Source: JAISST01 sp050434145
GTDB taxonomy: Bacteria > Fusobacteriota > Fusobacteriia > Fusobacteriales > Fusobacteriaceae
Assembly: GCF_050434145.1 (NCBI RefSeq)
Contig: NZ_JBNPVX010000036.1
Location: forward strand, 1 to 30,371
Length of the DNA: 30,371 nucleotides
Reading direction: 5' to 3'
The notes under the pieces were generated by a model. That model searched no databases, was not told the origin of the DNA, and saw only the letters and a program-made list of their open reading frames with translations. Within the stretch, counting starts at the first letter, position 1. The number at the start of each line of letters is the position of its first letter. The position numbers and the translations under genes are program-made. Of this stretch, positions 1 to 8,587 are shown one piece after another.

Positions 1-102
1 GTTCTTTTGAGACTTCGTCCCAAGCCCTAAAAGATTTGTAATATCATCAAATTCTTGTAAAAATAATAAAGAAAAAATTTGCATTTCGCAACTGCCTAAA
101 TT
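1..102. repeat. MITE-like repeat, copy A (right-end part)
   Basis: The end of this stretch (AATTTGCATTTCGCAACTGCCTAAA, shown here only to identify it, at about 78-102) matches the right end of the full copy at 18257-18479. The block before it (AAGCCCTAAAAGATTTG near 23-39, then TTGTAAAAATAATAAAGAA) matches the interior of that copy in the same order. The left end would lie before base 1. After the repeat, 103-415 holds no gene that I can support; it is very AT-rich. Confidence 0.6.
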
Positions 103-418
103 TAGATCTTTGTCACAATAGTTTAATATTCTTCAACATTATAATTTACAGTGCTTTTTAGTGATATTTCATGACTATTGCAATTTAATTTTTATCTGTT
201 TTTTACTATTTGTTATAAAGTATACCATAATTTTTGTGAAAATACTACTAAAAATCTCACTTATTTTGAAATCTTTTGTCTTTAACAATCACTTGTATTT
301 GCAATTTGCTTTTATAATGCTACTTATTTAGTGTCTTTTTATAATGTGTATACTTTATTACATTAAACAACATCTTTAAAAGCAAATCCTTTTTACAATA
401 GTTTTTATCTAAAAGATA

Positions 419-427
419 TGTTATAAT
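419..427 (+). promoter_or_regulatory. Extended -10 promoter of the MORN lipoprotein gene
   Basis: TGTTATAAT is a perfect TATAAT preceded by TGn, an extended -10 element. No good -35 lies 16-18 bases upstream (TTTACA at 392-397 is too far), which extended -10 promoters tolerate. Transcription would start near 434, leaving a leader of about 30 bases before the ATG at 463. This argues against the TTG at 430 as the start codon. Confidence 0.5.
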
Positions 428-462
428 AATTGAAATATTTTATTTTTATGGAGATTAAAATT

Positions 463-2604
463 ATGAAAAAATTTTTATTTTATGTAATATTAATTATTTT
501 TGCTTCTAGTTGTTTTATGAAAAAATCTCATATGGAGTTGAGGGAAGTAAATGGCAAACATATAATGTATCATGTGGAAAAAAATATTCCTTTTACTGGA
601 AAAGCTGAAGAATTTGGAAAAAATGCCTATGGAGTAATATATCGTAAGATAACATGTTCATATAAAGATGGAGTTTTACATGGTATATACACTGAATATT
701 ATGAAAATAAAAAGAAAAAATTTCAAGTAAAGTATGTCAATGGCATCAAAGATGGTCAATACAAAAGTTTTTACATGAATGGAGCTCTAAAAAGTGTTAC
801 ACAGTTCATAAATAATGAACTATCTGGTGATTACACTGGCTATTATAATAAGAAAGAAATTATGGTAAAAGGCATCTTTATAAATGGAATCAAATCTGGC
901 ACTTGGAATTGGTATTATCCTCAAAATCGGATAAGTGCAATCGAATCTTATAGTAAAGAAGGCCAGCTAAATGATATTTATCGTTTATATTATGAGGATG
1001 GAATTACTTTAAAAACTCAAGGAAAATACAATAATGGAAAAAAAACTGGAAATTGGTCATGGTTTTATAGAAATGGAAAACTTCTTTCTACTGGCGAATA
1101 TAGCAACAACCTCCGACAAGGTGAATGGAATTGGTATTATGAAAATGGAAATATGAAAACTAAAGAAAATTATACTAATGGATTTATTGTTGGCAAAACA
1201 GAAAGTTTTTATGATAATGAAATTGTTCAAGTCAAAGGCAATATGAATATGAGTAAAAAAATTGGTAAATGGGAATATTATGATAAAAATAACTCTTTAT
1301 CTTCAGAAGAAAATTATTCTAAAGATGGCATTCTGAATGGATATTTTATAAAATATTATTCAAATAAAACCAAGGAAGTTGTTGGTAACTTTGATGATGG
1401 AAAAAGAAATGGAAAATGGATTTGGTATGATAGAAAAGGTGATATTCTCTCCTCAAAAACATATAAAAAAGGAAATTTGGATGGAGAATTTTTAGTTTAT
1501 TCCAATGATCATAAACTGATAGAAGAAGGAAGCTATAATAATGGTTCCAAAGATGGTCAATGGAAAATATACTATAATGATGGTAAGCTCAAAATAAATT
1601 CCTTTTACAAAAATAATTCCCTTGATGGTGAATATATTGAATATTTTGAAAATGGAAAGAAAAAAATTGAAACTGTCTACAAAAATAATTCTATTGATAA
1701 GGAATATAAGATTTATTATCCTAATGGCAATATTCATGAAATTAGTACTTATAATAATAAGAAAATTGATGGCGAACATAAAATATATTATGAAGATGGT
1801 AAAATAAAAGAACTTCGACTATTTGTTAATGGAAATCGTAATGGTAAATGGAAATATTATCACCCTAATGGCGCTTTGGAAAAAGAAGTGGATTATGGTA
1901 AAGACGGTCGATTGAATGGTGTAGTTAAAACACTATACAACAATGGAAAAGTTGCTAAAATAGAAAATTTTATTAATAACAACAGAGTCGATAAATATTA
2001 TGAATATTATAAAAATGGACAGTTAAAAATTTCTGGACAATTTGATGGTAATAGTGCTATGCACAGTATATGGAAAGAATTTTATGAAAATGAAGAATTA
2101 AAATATGAGATTGAATATTCCCATGGAAAAAAGCATGGTACATGGACTGGTTCGTACAAGAATGGAATTAAAGTAATTGGCTCTTTTGAAAATGATATTT
2201 TGATAAAAAATTGGGAGTTTTTTGATAGATATGATAACCCTGTAACAATCAATGAAAAACCAATTTCATCTTCATTTAATTTTGAAACTCATCACTCAAA
2301 AAGAAATAACTTGCAGCTCAATTATATTCCTACAGAAGAAATTAAAATTCCTAATGGTGATAGAATTACTTATCACGAAAATGGTCTAATTAAAGAGAAA
2401 GGAAACATTTCTAATAACGTTAAAAATGGCCTTTGGCATCTTTATGATAATAATGGCTTTTTAGAAAGAGAAGGAAATTATAATAATGATAAAATGGATG
2501 GTCTATGGAAAATCTATAATGCTCATGGTAAATTATACAGATTTATTTATTACAAGAATGGTGAAATAATTTTAATTGAAGATTTTAGATTCACAGATTT
2601 ATAG
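463..2604 (+). CDS. Large MORN/YwqK-repeat lipoprotein
   Basis: The 713-residue protein starts at ATG 463 with GGAG at 450-453 upstream; an in-frame TTG at 430 and ATG at 448 are less likely because they precede the probable transcript start or lack a binding site. The N-terminus is a lipoprotein signal: Lys-Lys, a hydrophobic stretch, then FASSC with the candidate lipidated Cys17. Almost all the rest is roughly two dozen tandem units of about 23 residues with the pattern YYxNGxxK...GxxxGxWxxYY, the MORN_2 repeat seen in YwqK-type proteins. Databases often label such proteins 'toxin-antitoxin system YwqK family antitoxin', but no toxin partner lies nearby and I see no toxin domain here. It is probably an envelope-anchored binding or scaffold protein; the ligand is unknown. 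It stands alone as a single gene. Confidence 0.85.
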   Translation: MKKFLFYVILIIFASSCFMKKSHMELREVNGKHIMYHVEKNIPFTGKAEEFGKNAYGVIYRKITCSYKDGVLHGIYTEYYENKKKKFQVKYVNGIKDGQYKSFYMNGALKSVTQFINNELSGDYTGYYNKKEIMVKGIFINGIKSGTWNWYYPQNRISAIESYSKEGQLNDIYRLYYEDGITLKTQGKYNNGKKTGNWSWFYRNGKLLSTGEYSNNLRQGEWNWYYENGNMKTKENYTNGFIVGKTESFYDNEIVQVKGNMNMSKKIGKWEYYDKNNSLSSEENYSKDGILNGYFIKYYSNKTKEVVGNFDDGKRNGKWIWYDRKGDILSSKTYKKGNLDGEFLVYSNDHKLIEEGSYNNGSKDGQWKIYYNDGKLKINSFYKNNSLDGEYIEYFENGKKKIETVYKNNSIDKEYKIYYPNGNIHEISTYNNKKIDGEHKIYYEDGKIKELRLFVNGNRNGKWKYYHPNGALEKEVDYGKDGRLNGVVKTLYNNGKVAKIENFINNNRVDKYYEYYKNGQLKISGQFDGNSAMHSIWKEFYENEELKYEIEYSHGKKHGTWTGSYKNGIKVIGSFENDILIKNWEFFDRYDNPVTINEKPISSSFNFETHHSKRNNLQLNYIPTEEIKIPNGDRITYHENGLIKEKGNISNNVKNGLWHLYDNNGFLEREGNYNNDKMDGLWKIYNAHGKLYRFIYYKNGEIILIEDFRFTDL

Positions 2605-2617
2605 AAAGTTATTTTAA

Positions 2618-2663
2618 AAGACAATACTTCATTTAGTCAATGATCTAGATCTAGTATTGTCTT
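2618..2663. terminator. Bidirectional terminator between convergent genes
   Basis: AAGACAATACT (2618-2628) and AGTATTGTCTT (2653-2663) form a perfect 11-bp stem. The loop is long (24 bases) and carries its own palindrome, GATCTAGATC. It sits between the ends of two convergent genes. On the minus strand it is followed by TTTTAAAAT; the + strand has a weaker CTTTC tail. Confidence 0.65.
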
Positions 2664-2697
2664 CTTTCAGAATCTAATAATTTAATAGCTATTAGTT

Positions 2698-4086
2698 TTA
2701 GTTATTCTTTTTCAAATTGTATCTATTAATTTTTTTATAAATTGCACTTCTATGCATTTTTAATTCATCTGCAGTCTTTTGACAATTCCAATTATTCCTC
2801 TCTAATGTGGATTTCAAAATACTTTTTTCATAGTCATCTATTAGCTCAGAAAAAGATTTATTTGAAGAAATATTTTTTGCAGTATGATTATTTACCATTC
2901 TAGAAGGCAAATCTAGTAAGTCAATATATAAATCATCAGCACTGGCATATGCACTTTTTATTATATTATCCAATTCCCTGATATTCCCAGGCCATAAATA
3001 TTCTTTAAATGCTTTTTTTACATCTTTTGAAAAAACTTTTGTTGTCTTTCTCTCTTTGTTTAAATAACTCAGAAAATAATTTGCCATCTCTATTATGTCA
3101 TCTCTACGTTCTCTCAATGGTACCATTTCAATATTTATAACATTTATTCTATAAAATAAATCTTCTCTAAACTCACCATTTTTTACCATTTCATTAATAT
3201 TTTTTCTAGTAGCAGCAATTATTCTTACATCAATTGGTATGGGTTTTAGACTGCCTACAGGATCAATTTCTTTCTCTTGTAAAACCCTCAATAATTTTCC
3301 TTGCATTTTGAGTGGCATATCTCCAATTTCATCTAAAAAAACTGTTCCTCCATTTGCAATAAAGAATTTCCCCTTTTTTCCACCTTTTTTGGCACCAGTA
3401 AATGCTCCCTCTTCATAACCAAAAAGTTCACTTTCAAGTAGCTCATCTGGTATTGATGCACAATCAATTGTCACCAGAGGTTTATTTGCCCGAGCGCTAC
3501 TATTATGTATTGCTCTTGCAAACACTCCCTTACCTGTACCTGTTTCTCCAGTAAGTAATACTGAAAAGTTTGTTTGGGAAGCTTTGAGCCCAGCTATTTT
3601 ATTCTTCAAAAATAAAGGAGAAGATCCAATAATATTGTCAAAAGAACATGTATCAGTAATATATCTTTGATATTGCTCTTTGTAATATTCCAACTGCTCA
3701 TATTCTGTTGTAAGTTTTTTAGCTATATCCAAAGTTTGTAGTCGAAATTTTACTTGAGCAACACCTGCTATTATTTCTCCATGGTCATCTTCTACATACG
3801 AACGACTTACAATCACTTTTCTTTCAGTAGTAGTCCCTTTTATAAATGTATGAATTACTCCCTCTTCTTTATATTTATGTTTTATAATATCTATCATTTT
3901 AGAATTGGGAATAATATCATAGATACTATTCCCTATTATATCTTCTTTTTTTTGAGAGAAAAAATTGCAATACTGTTCATTTATATCTAAGACAATTCCA
4001 TTGGTATCTATTACAATAAAACCATCATCTGTCATTTTCAACACTTGATCAAAAATATACTTATACATTTCTTTAGATTTTTCCAT
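2698..4086 (-). CDS. PAS-domain sigma54-dependent activator (module 1)
   Basis: This is a 462-residue enhancer-binding protein. Domains in order: PAS sensor (about 12-115), sigma54-interacting AAA+ domain (about 150-375) with Walker A GETGTGKG (180-187), the sigma54-contacting GAFTGA loop (227-232), Walker B GTVFLDEIGD (247-256) and arginine-finger region REDLFYR, then a Fis-type helix-turn-helix at the C-terminus (TADELKMHRSAIYKKI). There is no receiver domain, so it is probably controlled by a small molecule or redox state at the PAS domain, not by a kinase. ATG 4086 is chosen over an in-frame TTG at 4098 because GAGGAG lies just upstream of it. It follows etfA by 42 bases and ends the module 1 operon. 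It is closely similar along its length to the protein at 16320-17711, and the two probably read related sites. Confidence 0.93.
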   Translation of the reverse strand: MEKSKEMYKYIFDQVLKMTDDGFIVIDTNGIVLDINEQYCNFFSQKKEDIIGNSIYDIIPNSKMIDIIKHKYKEEGVIHTFIKGTTTERKVIVSRSYVEDDHGEIIAGVAQVKFRLQTLDIAKKLTTEYEQLEYYKEQYQRYITDTCSFDNIIGSSPLFLKNKIAGLKASQTNFSVLLTGETGTGKGVFARAIHNSSARANKPLVTIDCASIPDELLESELFGYEEGAFTGAKKGGKKGKFFIANGGTVFLDEIGDMPLKMQGKLLRVLQEKEIDPVGSLKPIPIDVRIIAATRKNINEMVKNGEFREDLFYRINVINIEMVPLRERRDDIIEMANYFLSYLNKERKTTKVFSKDVKKAFKEYLWPGNIRELDNIIKSAYASADDLYIDLLDLPSRMVNNHTAKNISSNKSFSELIDDYEKSILKSTLERNNWNCQKTADELKMHRSAIYKKINRYNLKKNN

Positions 4087-4128
4087 ATAGCTCCTCAAAA
4101 CAGTTTTAATTTTATATGATAAATACCT

Positions 4129-5160
4129 TTAGCCAAGTTTTCTTTTGGTAGACTCTATCATAGCTGGAATAACCTCATTTAAGTCGCCAATAATACCATA
4201 ATCACATATCTTGAATATTGGCGCTTTAGGATCATTATTTATTGCTATTATATATTTTGATTCACTCATTCCTGCTAGATGTTGTATAGCCCCTGATATT
4301 CCACATGCTATATATACATTGGGACGAACTGTTGTTCCAGTTTGCCCTACTTGATGTGAAGGCTCTATCCATCCAGCATCTACAGCAGCTCTAGAAGCAC
4401 CTACTTCACCACCTAAAACATTGGCAAGTTCTTCTATCAACTTGAAGTTTTCTGCTTTTTTTAACCCCCTGCCACCAGAAACAATTATCTTGGCATCAGT
4501 AAGATTAATCATTTTTTTACCAGCAGAAATGATATCTATTACTTTTGCTCTGATATCTTCACTTTTCAACATTGGTGTTATTATCTCTATATTTCCAGAC
4601 TCTTTTTCATTATAAATTGCTTTTTCCATTACTCCAGGTCTTACAGTGGACATTTGCGGTCTATTCTTTGGGCATATTATTGTAGCCATTAGATTTCCGC
4701 CAAAAGCTGGTCTAGTTTGAAGCAATTTTTTATCATTTACATCAATTTCCAGTTTTGTGCAATCTGCAGTGAGTCCTGTTCCTATTTTTCCTGCAATTCT
4801 TGGTGCAATATCTCTGCCAAGTGATGTTGCTCCCACTAGGACTATTTCTGGTTTTTTATTATTAATAAGTTCTGCTATTGATATAGAATAACCTTCAGTA
4901 GAAAATTTTTCTAGTAAATTATGCTTCAAATAAATTACTTTATCTACTCCATAATGCAACAACTTTTTTACTATATCATCTATATTGCTTCCTAACATTA
5001 CTACTACTAATTTTTTCTTAAGCTCATTAGCTAGCTTTTTTCCTTCACCAATAAGTTCAATTGTTACTTGATTTATATTTCCATTACGATGCTCACCGAT
5101 TACCCATACATCGTTGTAGTCATCTAGATTAATATTTCTATTTACTTTTGCTCTAAACAC
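4129..5160 (-). CDS. etfA: Electron transfer flavoprotein, alpha subunit
   Basis: A 343-residue EtfA. With EtfB it forms a soluble flavoprotein that exchanges electrons with acyl-CoA dehydrogenases. The C-terminal FAD domain is intact: SGGRGL near 230, the GASRAAVDAGW stretch, GQTGTTVRPNVYIACGISG, and the terminal NNDPKAPIF segment, all standard for the family. There is no N-terminal ferredoxin extension, unlike some clostridial EtfAs. The start is GTG at 5160 with a perfect AGGAGG (complement of 5168-5173) seven bases upstream. The gap to etfB is 149 bases, unusually wide for this pair, and most of it is a repeat element. Sequence alone does not tell whether this Etf bifurcates electrons. 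Confidence 0.95.
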   Translation of the reverse strand: MFRAKVNRNINLDDYNDVWVIGEHRNGNINQVTIELIGEGKKLANELKKKLVVVMLGSNIDDIVKKLLHYGVDKVIYLKHNLLEKFSTEGYSISIAELINNKKPEIVLVGATSLGRDIAPRIAGKIGTGLTADCTKLEIDVNDKKLLQTRPAFGGNLMATIICPKNRPQMSTVRPGVMEKAIYNEKESGNIEIITPMLKSEDIRAKVIDIISAGKKMINLTDAKIIVSGGRGLKKAENFKLIEELANVLGGEVGASRAAVDAGWIEPSHQVGQTGTTVRPNVYIACGISGAIQHLAGMSESKYIIAINNDPKAPIFKICDYGIIGDLNEVIPAMIESTKRKLG

Positions 5161-5186
5161 ACTTATACCTCCTAATCATTTTTCTA

Positions 5187-5287
5187 TTTTAGGTTGTTGC
5201 AAAACTATTTTATATCTTGCAAAATTTATACTTTTATTATTCTTTTAATTCTTCTTTTTCTCCATCTTCGCTTTGCTCAGTTGTTGT
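5187..5287. repeat. MITE-like repeat, copy B (left half) inside the etf operon
   Basis: It begins TTTTAGG.TGTTGCAAAAC and matches the left end of copies D and E across about 100 bases, including GCAAAATT.AT, the TATTCTTTTAATTCTTC block and the CGCT.TGCTC block. It is more diverged than D and E are from each other. It lies between the stop of etfB and the start of etfA. Read on the minus strand it keeps a short open frame ending ...EELKE-stop, as D and E do (...EELKEYYKG-stop). Confidence 0.7.
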
Positions 5288-5309
5288 TAGAGGGTGATCA
5301 GAAATCATT

Positions 5310-6095
5310 TTATATCATATTAACTTCTTTTAATTTGTTAAGTAAAATTTCAACTTTCTCTTTTGTATTTTTTCCTTCAATAATTTCACTTTGTTTATCT
5401 TTTACAGGTACAAAAGATTTAAATACATTGGTAGGAGAACCTTTTAATCCAATTTGGGTCGGATCCACTTCAAGATCCTTGAATTCTATGACATTTATTT
5501 CTTTATCATAAGCCTCAAAAATTCTACTTACGACAGGATACCTAGGTTCATTTAATTCTTGTATAGCTGTAATAAGTACAGGTTTTGTAGATTCTATTAC
5601 ATAATCTACTCCCTCAGTACTTCTAGTAATGATAAATTTGTCATCTTTTTCTTCAATGTGTTTGGCATAAGTAACTTGTGGAATATCCAGAAATTCTGCT
5701 ATTTCCGGTCCTACTTGTGCAGTATCTCCATCTATTGCTTGCCTTCCACATAATATTATATCATAATTCCCTATTTTTTCTATAGCAGAAGCCAAAATAG
5801 TTGCAGTTGCCCATGTATCAGAGCCACCGAATTCTCTTCCTGATACCAAATGGACTTCATCAGCCCCCATCGCATAAGCTTCTCTCAATGCTTCTTTTGC
5901 TTGTAAAGGGCCCATACTAATAGCAACTACCTTTCCTCCCCTTTTTTCTTTTAGTTGTATTGCAGCTTCCAATGCATTTTTATCATCTGGATTGATAATA
6001 CTTTCTACACCATCTCTAATTAAAGTTCCAGTTTCTTGATTAATTTTAACTTCATTTGTATTAGGTACTTGTTTTATACATACAATAATATTCAT
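5310..6095 (-). CDS. etfB: Electron transfer flavoprotein, beta subunit
   Basis: A 261-residue EtfB of normal length. It starts MNIIVCIKQVPNT, the usual family opening, and has the nucleotide-binding stretch GRQAIDGDTAQVGPEIAE in the middle (about 116-133), plus a C-terminal segment with PTNVFKSFVP. ATG 6095 has AGAGGTGAT upstream. It starts 13 bases after the acyl-CoA dehydrogenase stop, so the two are co-transcribed. It is the only Etf pair in the window and could serve both dehydrogenases (6109-7251 and 11246-12385). What oxidises or reduces the Etf is not encoded here. Confidence 0.95.
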   Translation of the reverse strand: MNIIVCIKQVPNTNEVKINQETGTLIRDGVESIINPDDKNALEAAIQLKEKRGGKVVAISMGPLQAKEALREAYAMGADEVHLVSGREFGGSDTWATATILASAIEKIGNYDIILCGRQAIDGDTAQVGPEIAEFLDIPQVTYAKHIEEKDDKFIITRSTEGVDYVIESTKPVLITAIQELNEPRYPVVSRIFEAYDKEINVIEFKDLEVDPTQIGLKGSPTNVFKSFVPVKDKQSEIIEGKNTKEKVEILLNKLKEVNMI

Positions 6096-6108
6096 TTATT
6101 TATCACCT

Positions 6109-7251
6109 CTAATTTAATATTGCTCTAGAAATAACTAATTTGTGTATTTCTGAAGTTCCTTCATATATTTCAGTAATTTTTGCATCTCTATACATTCTCT
6201 CTAATGGATAATCTTTCATATATCCATATCCTCCATGCACTTGTAATGCAAGATTTGTTACTTCCCGTGCTGTAATAGAAGCATTATATTTTGCCATGGC
6301 AGCTATTTTTCCATGTTCTTGTTTCGTTGATTTTAAATAAGCTGCATAGAAAACTAACCAACGAGCAGCCTCTATACTTGTACCCATATCAGCTATATAC
6401 CATTGTAAACCTTGTAATGCAGCAATAGGTTTTCCAAATTGGACTCTTTCATGAACATATTTTACACTTTCTTCCAAGGCCCCTTCAGCAATTCCAACCC
6501 CTTGAGCTCCTATCCCTATTCTAGCTCCATCAAGACATGCCATAGCTATTTTAAAGCCTTTACCTTCTTGACCAACAAGGTTAGCTTTTGGTACCCTACA
6601 ATCCTCAAATATTAGTTCTGCCGTTTCAGATCCATTAAGTCCCATTTTATCCTCTACTTTTCCTATTGTAAAACCAGGAGTTCCCTTTTCTACTATTATT
6701 CCAGACATCCCCTTTAGACCTTTTGATGGATCTGTCAATGCAAAGACAACCAAAGCATTTGCATTACTTCCACCAGAGATAAAACATTTTGTCCCATTCA
6801 ATACATATTCATTGGTTTTCTCGTCTAGTATGGCTGTCATGCTAGCCGATGCAGCATCAGAACCTGCATTTGGCTCTGTCAATGCAAATCCACCTAACCA
6901 TCCACCACTGGACATCAATGGAAGATATTTTTCCTTTTGTTCTTTTGTCCCATATGCCATTATAGCCTGTGCAAAGATCGTATGTATTGATAAGATAGCC
7001 GCTGTTGATGCACATTTTTTAGCTATTTCTATAACAATTATCGCCTTTTCGACATCTGTTCCTCCTGAACCACCATATTCTACAGGAGTCCCTATTCCAT
7101 TAAATCCAATTTTTGCCATTTTTGCAAAAGTTTCTGCAGGATGGCGATGTGCCCTATCAATTTCCTCTGCAATGGGTTTAACTTCTTTTTCAGCAAATTC
7201 TCTTGCTGTTTTTTGTAACATCAATTGTGCGTCTGAAAACTTAAAATCCAT
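6109..7251 (-). CDS. Acyl-CoA dehydrogenase / enoyl-CoA reductase (module 1)
   Basis: A 380-residue short-chain acyl-CoA dehydrogenase. It interconverts an acyl-CoA and its trans-2-enoyl-CoA using FAD and Etf. The FAD/substrate motif ALTEPNAGSDAAS lies near 123-135, and the catalytic base is expected at Glu364 in IYEGTSEI close to the C-terminus. ATG 7251 has TAGGAGG upstream. Its place between a family III CoA-transferase and etfBA parallels CaiA (crotonobetainyl-CoA reductase) beside CaiB and FixAB, so in an anaerobe it may run in the reductive direction. A butyryl-CoA dehydrogenase role is equally possible; sequence does not fix the substrate. Confidence 0.93.
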   Translation of the reverse strand: MDFKFSDAQLMLQKTAREFAEKEVKPIAEEIDRAHRHPAETFAKMAKIGFNGIGTPVEYGGSGGTDVEKAIIVIEIAKKCASTAAILSIHTIFAQAIMAYGTKEQKEKYLPLMSSGGWLGGFALTEPNAGSDAASASMTAILDEKTNEYVLNGTKCFISGGSNANALVVFALTDPSKGLKGMSGIIVEKGTPGFTIGKVEDKMGLNGSETAELIFEDCRVPKANLVGQEGKGFKIAMACLDGARIGIGAQGVGIAEGALEESVKYVHERVQFGKPIAALQGLQWYIADMGTSIEAARWLVFYAAYLKSTKQEHGKIAAMAKYNASITAREVTNLALQVHGGYGYMKDYPLERMYRDAKITEIYEGTSEIHKLVISRAILN

Positions 7252-7289
7252 ATTTTAACCTCCTAAATCCTATCTTTTTAATCATATTT

Positions 7290-8504
7290 TCATTTATTAA
7301 CAACAACTATTTGATCTTTTATTAAATTTTCTATTGTAACAGAATCATATCCCATTTCTTTTAATATCTCAATTGAATGTTCACCTACAAGTGGAGCATC
7401 AGATGTGATATTGACCTCAATATTTCCAAACTTAATCGGAGTCATCGCCATCATAGTTTTCTCTCCATTTCTATTTTTAAATTCATGTATATAATTATTT
7501 TCGATGGCTTGTGCATCTTCCAAAACTTCTTTTATATGTTGTATTCTTTCATGGGCAATATCTGCCTTTGTAAGCATGTTTATTACCTCTGGTCTAGTAT
7601 ATTTTATAAACTCATTATCCAATATTTTTATTAATTCAGGAGCATTCTTCTTGGCATTAGCTGTTGTAGTAAACTTCTCATTTAATAAATCTGTTCTACC
7701 TAGTACTTCACATAGTATTGGAAAATATCTTTCATGTTCTAAAATACTTAAAAATACCCAATTACCATCTTTACACTTATATGAATTAATATCAGGGGCA
7801 ATAGCATTTTTACGTGATTTTGGATATTCATCACCAAATTGTGTAGAAGCTATTTCAGAGCTAGCTCCCCAGATTGCCTGTGCAAATAGTGATACCATTA
7901 CCTTTTGTCCTTGTCCTGTTTTTAATTGATGATAGAGAGCTGCACATATGCCTCCAGCTAAACTACATGAAGTAGAAGCATCTCCAAAACCAATAGGTGG
8001 ATTAATCGGAGAAGTATCTTTTTCTGCAATATCTATCATTATTCCACTTCTTGCCCAAAAAGCTACAGTATCAAATCCTGGATTATCTTTGGCAGGTCCA
8101 TAATCACCAAAACCATTTATCTGAGCCCAAATTAGATGTGGGTGCTTTTCTTTTAATGTCTCATAATCTAATCCCATTCTTTTTAATGCGCCTGTTCTAT
8201 AACTAGTTACTAAAACATTAGCTCCTTTTAATAGATTATCCATAATTTCTAATCCTTTTTGGTCTTTTAAATTTAGTGATAACCCTCTTTTGTTCATATT
8301 ATATGTACTGTAAAACATATTACTTTCTTCACATATTGCTGGCATTGACATGGTGGCACCTGTTTTTCGACCAGGATCACCAAAACTAGGTTCAACTTTG
8401 ATTACATCTGCTCCCCAATCAGCAAGAATTCTACCTGTCCCAGGTCCAGCAACAAAATAGGTTAAGTCTATGACTTTTACCCCTTCTAATGGTTTATTTA
8501 GCAT
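7290..8504 (-). CDS. Family III (CaiB/BaiF-type) CoA-transferase
   Basis: A 404-residue enzyme that moves CoA from one acyl-CoA to a carboxylic acid without ATP. The N-terminus has the family signature (VIDLTYFVAGPGTGRILADWGADVIKVE, from about residue 11), followed by YNMNKRGLSLNLK. The expected catalytic aspartate is Asp175 in GFGDAST. ATG 8504 is preferred to an in-frame TTG at 8519 because TTGGAGG overlaps that TTG and serves as the binding site for 8504. Relatives include CaiB (carnitine), FldA and HadA (aryl- or branched 2-hydroxy acids). The 2-hydroxyacyl-CoA dehydratase expected with FldA/HadA is absent, while a crotonase and a reductase are present, so the cai-like comparison fits better. 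Confidence 0.92.
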   Translation of the reverse strand: MLNKPLEGVKVIDLTYFVAGPGTGRILADWGADVIKVEPSFGDPGRKTGATMSMPAICEESNMFYSTYNMNKRGLSLNLKDQKGLEIMDNLLKGANVLVTSYRTGALKRMGLDYETLKEKHPHLIWAQINGFGDYGPAKDNPGFDTVAFWARSGIMIDIAEKDTSPINPPIGFGDASTSCSLAGGICAALYHQLKTGQGQKVMVSLFAQAIWGASSEIASTQFGDEYPKSRKNAIAPDINSYKCKDGNWVFLSILEHERYFPILCEVLGRTDLLNEKFTTTANAKKNAPELIKILDNEFIKYTRPEVINMLTKADIAHERIQHIKEVLEDAQAIENNYIHEFKNRNGEKTMMAMTPIKFGNIEVNITSDAPLVGEHSIEILKEMGYDSVTIENLIKDQIVVVNK

Positions 8505-8587
8505 AAATACTACCTCCAATTTATTTTTAAGTTTTTATTTATTATATATAGTGCATTTTAAAAGCTTATTAATTTAATTTTTTTATT

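Noticed and set aside
215..358. ATAAAGTATAC (215-225) and GTATACTTTAT (348-358), a distant inverted repeat
   Set aside because: Eleven AT-rich bases over 140 bases could arise by chance, and nothing else supports an element there.
430..462. TTG 430 or ATG 448 as the start of the MORN lipoprotein
   Set aside because: The TATAAT at 422-427 places the transcript start near 434, GGAG serves ATG 463, and only the 463 start gives a clean lipoprotein signal.
5194..5511. A 105-codon + strand frame across the end of etfB
   Set aside because: It overlaps etfB antisense and the repeat copy; its translation is low-complexity and lacks a binding site.
7290..8504. FldA/HadA-type (R)-2-hydroxyacyl-CoA pathway
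   Set aside because: No 2-hydroxyacyl-CoA dehydratase subunits or activator protein are nearby, while a crotonase and an Etf-linked dehydrogenase are.
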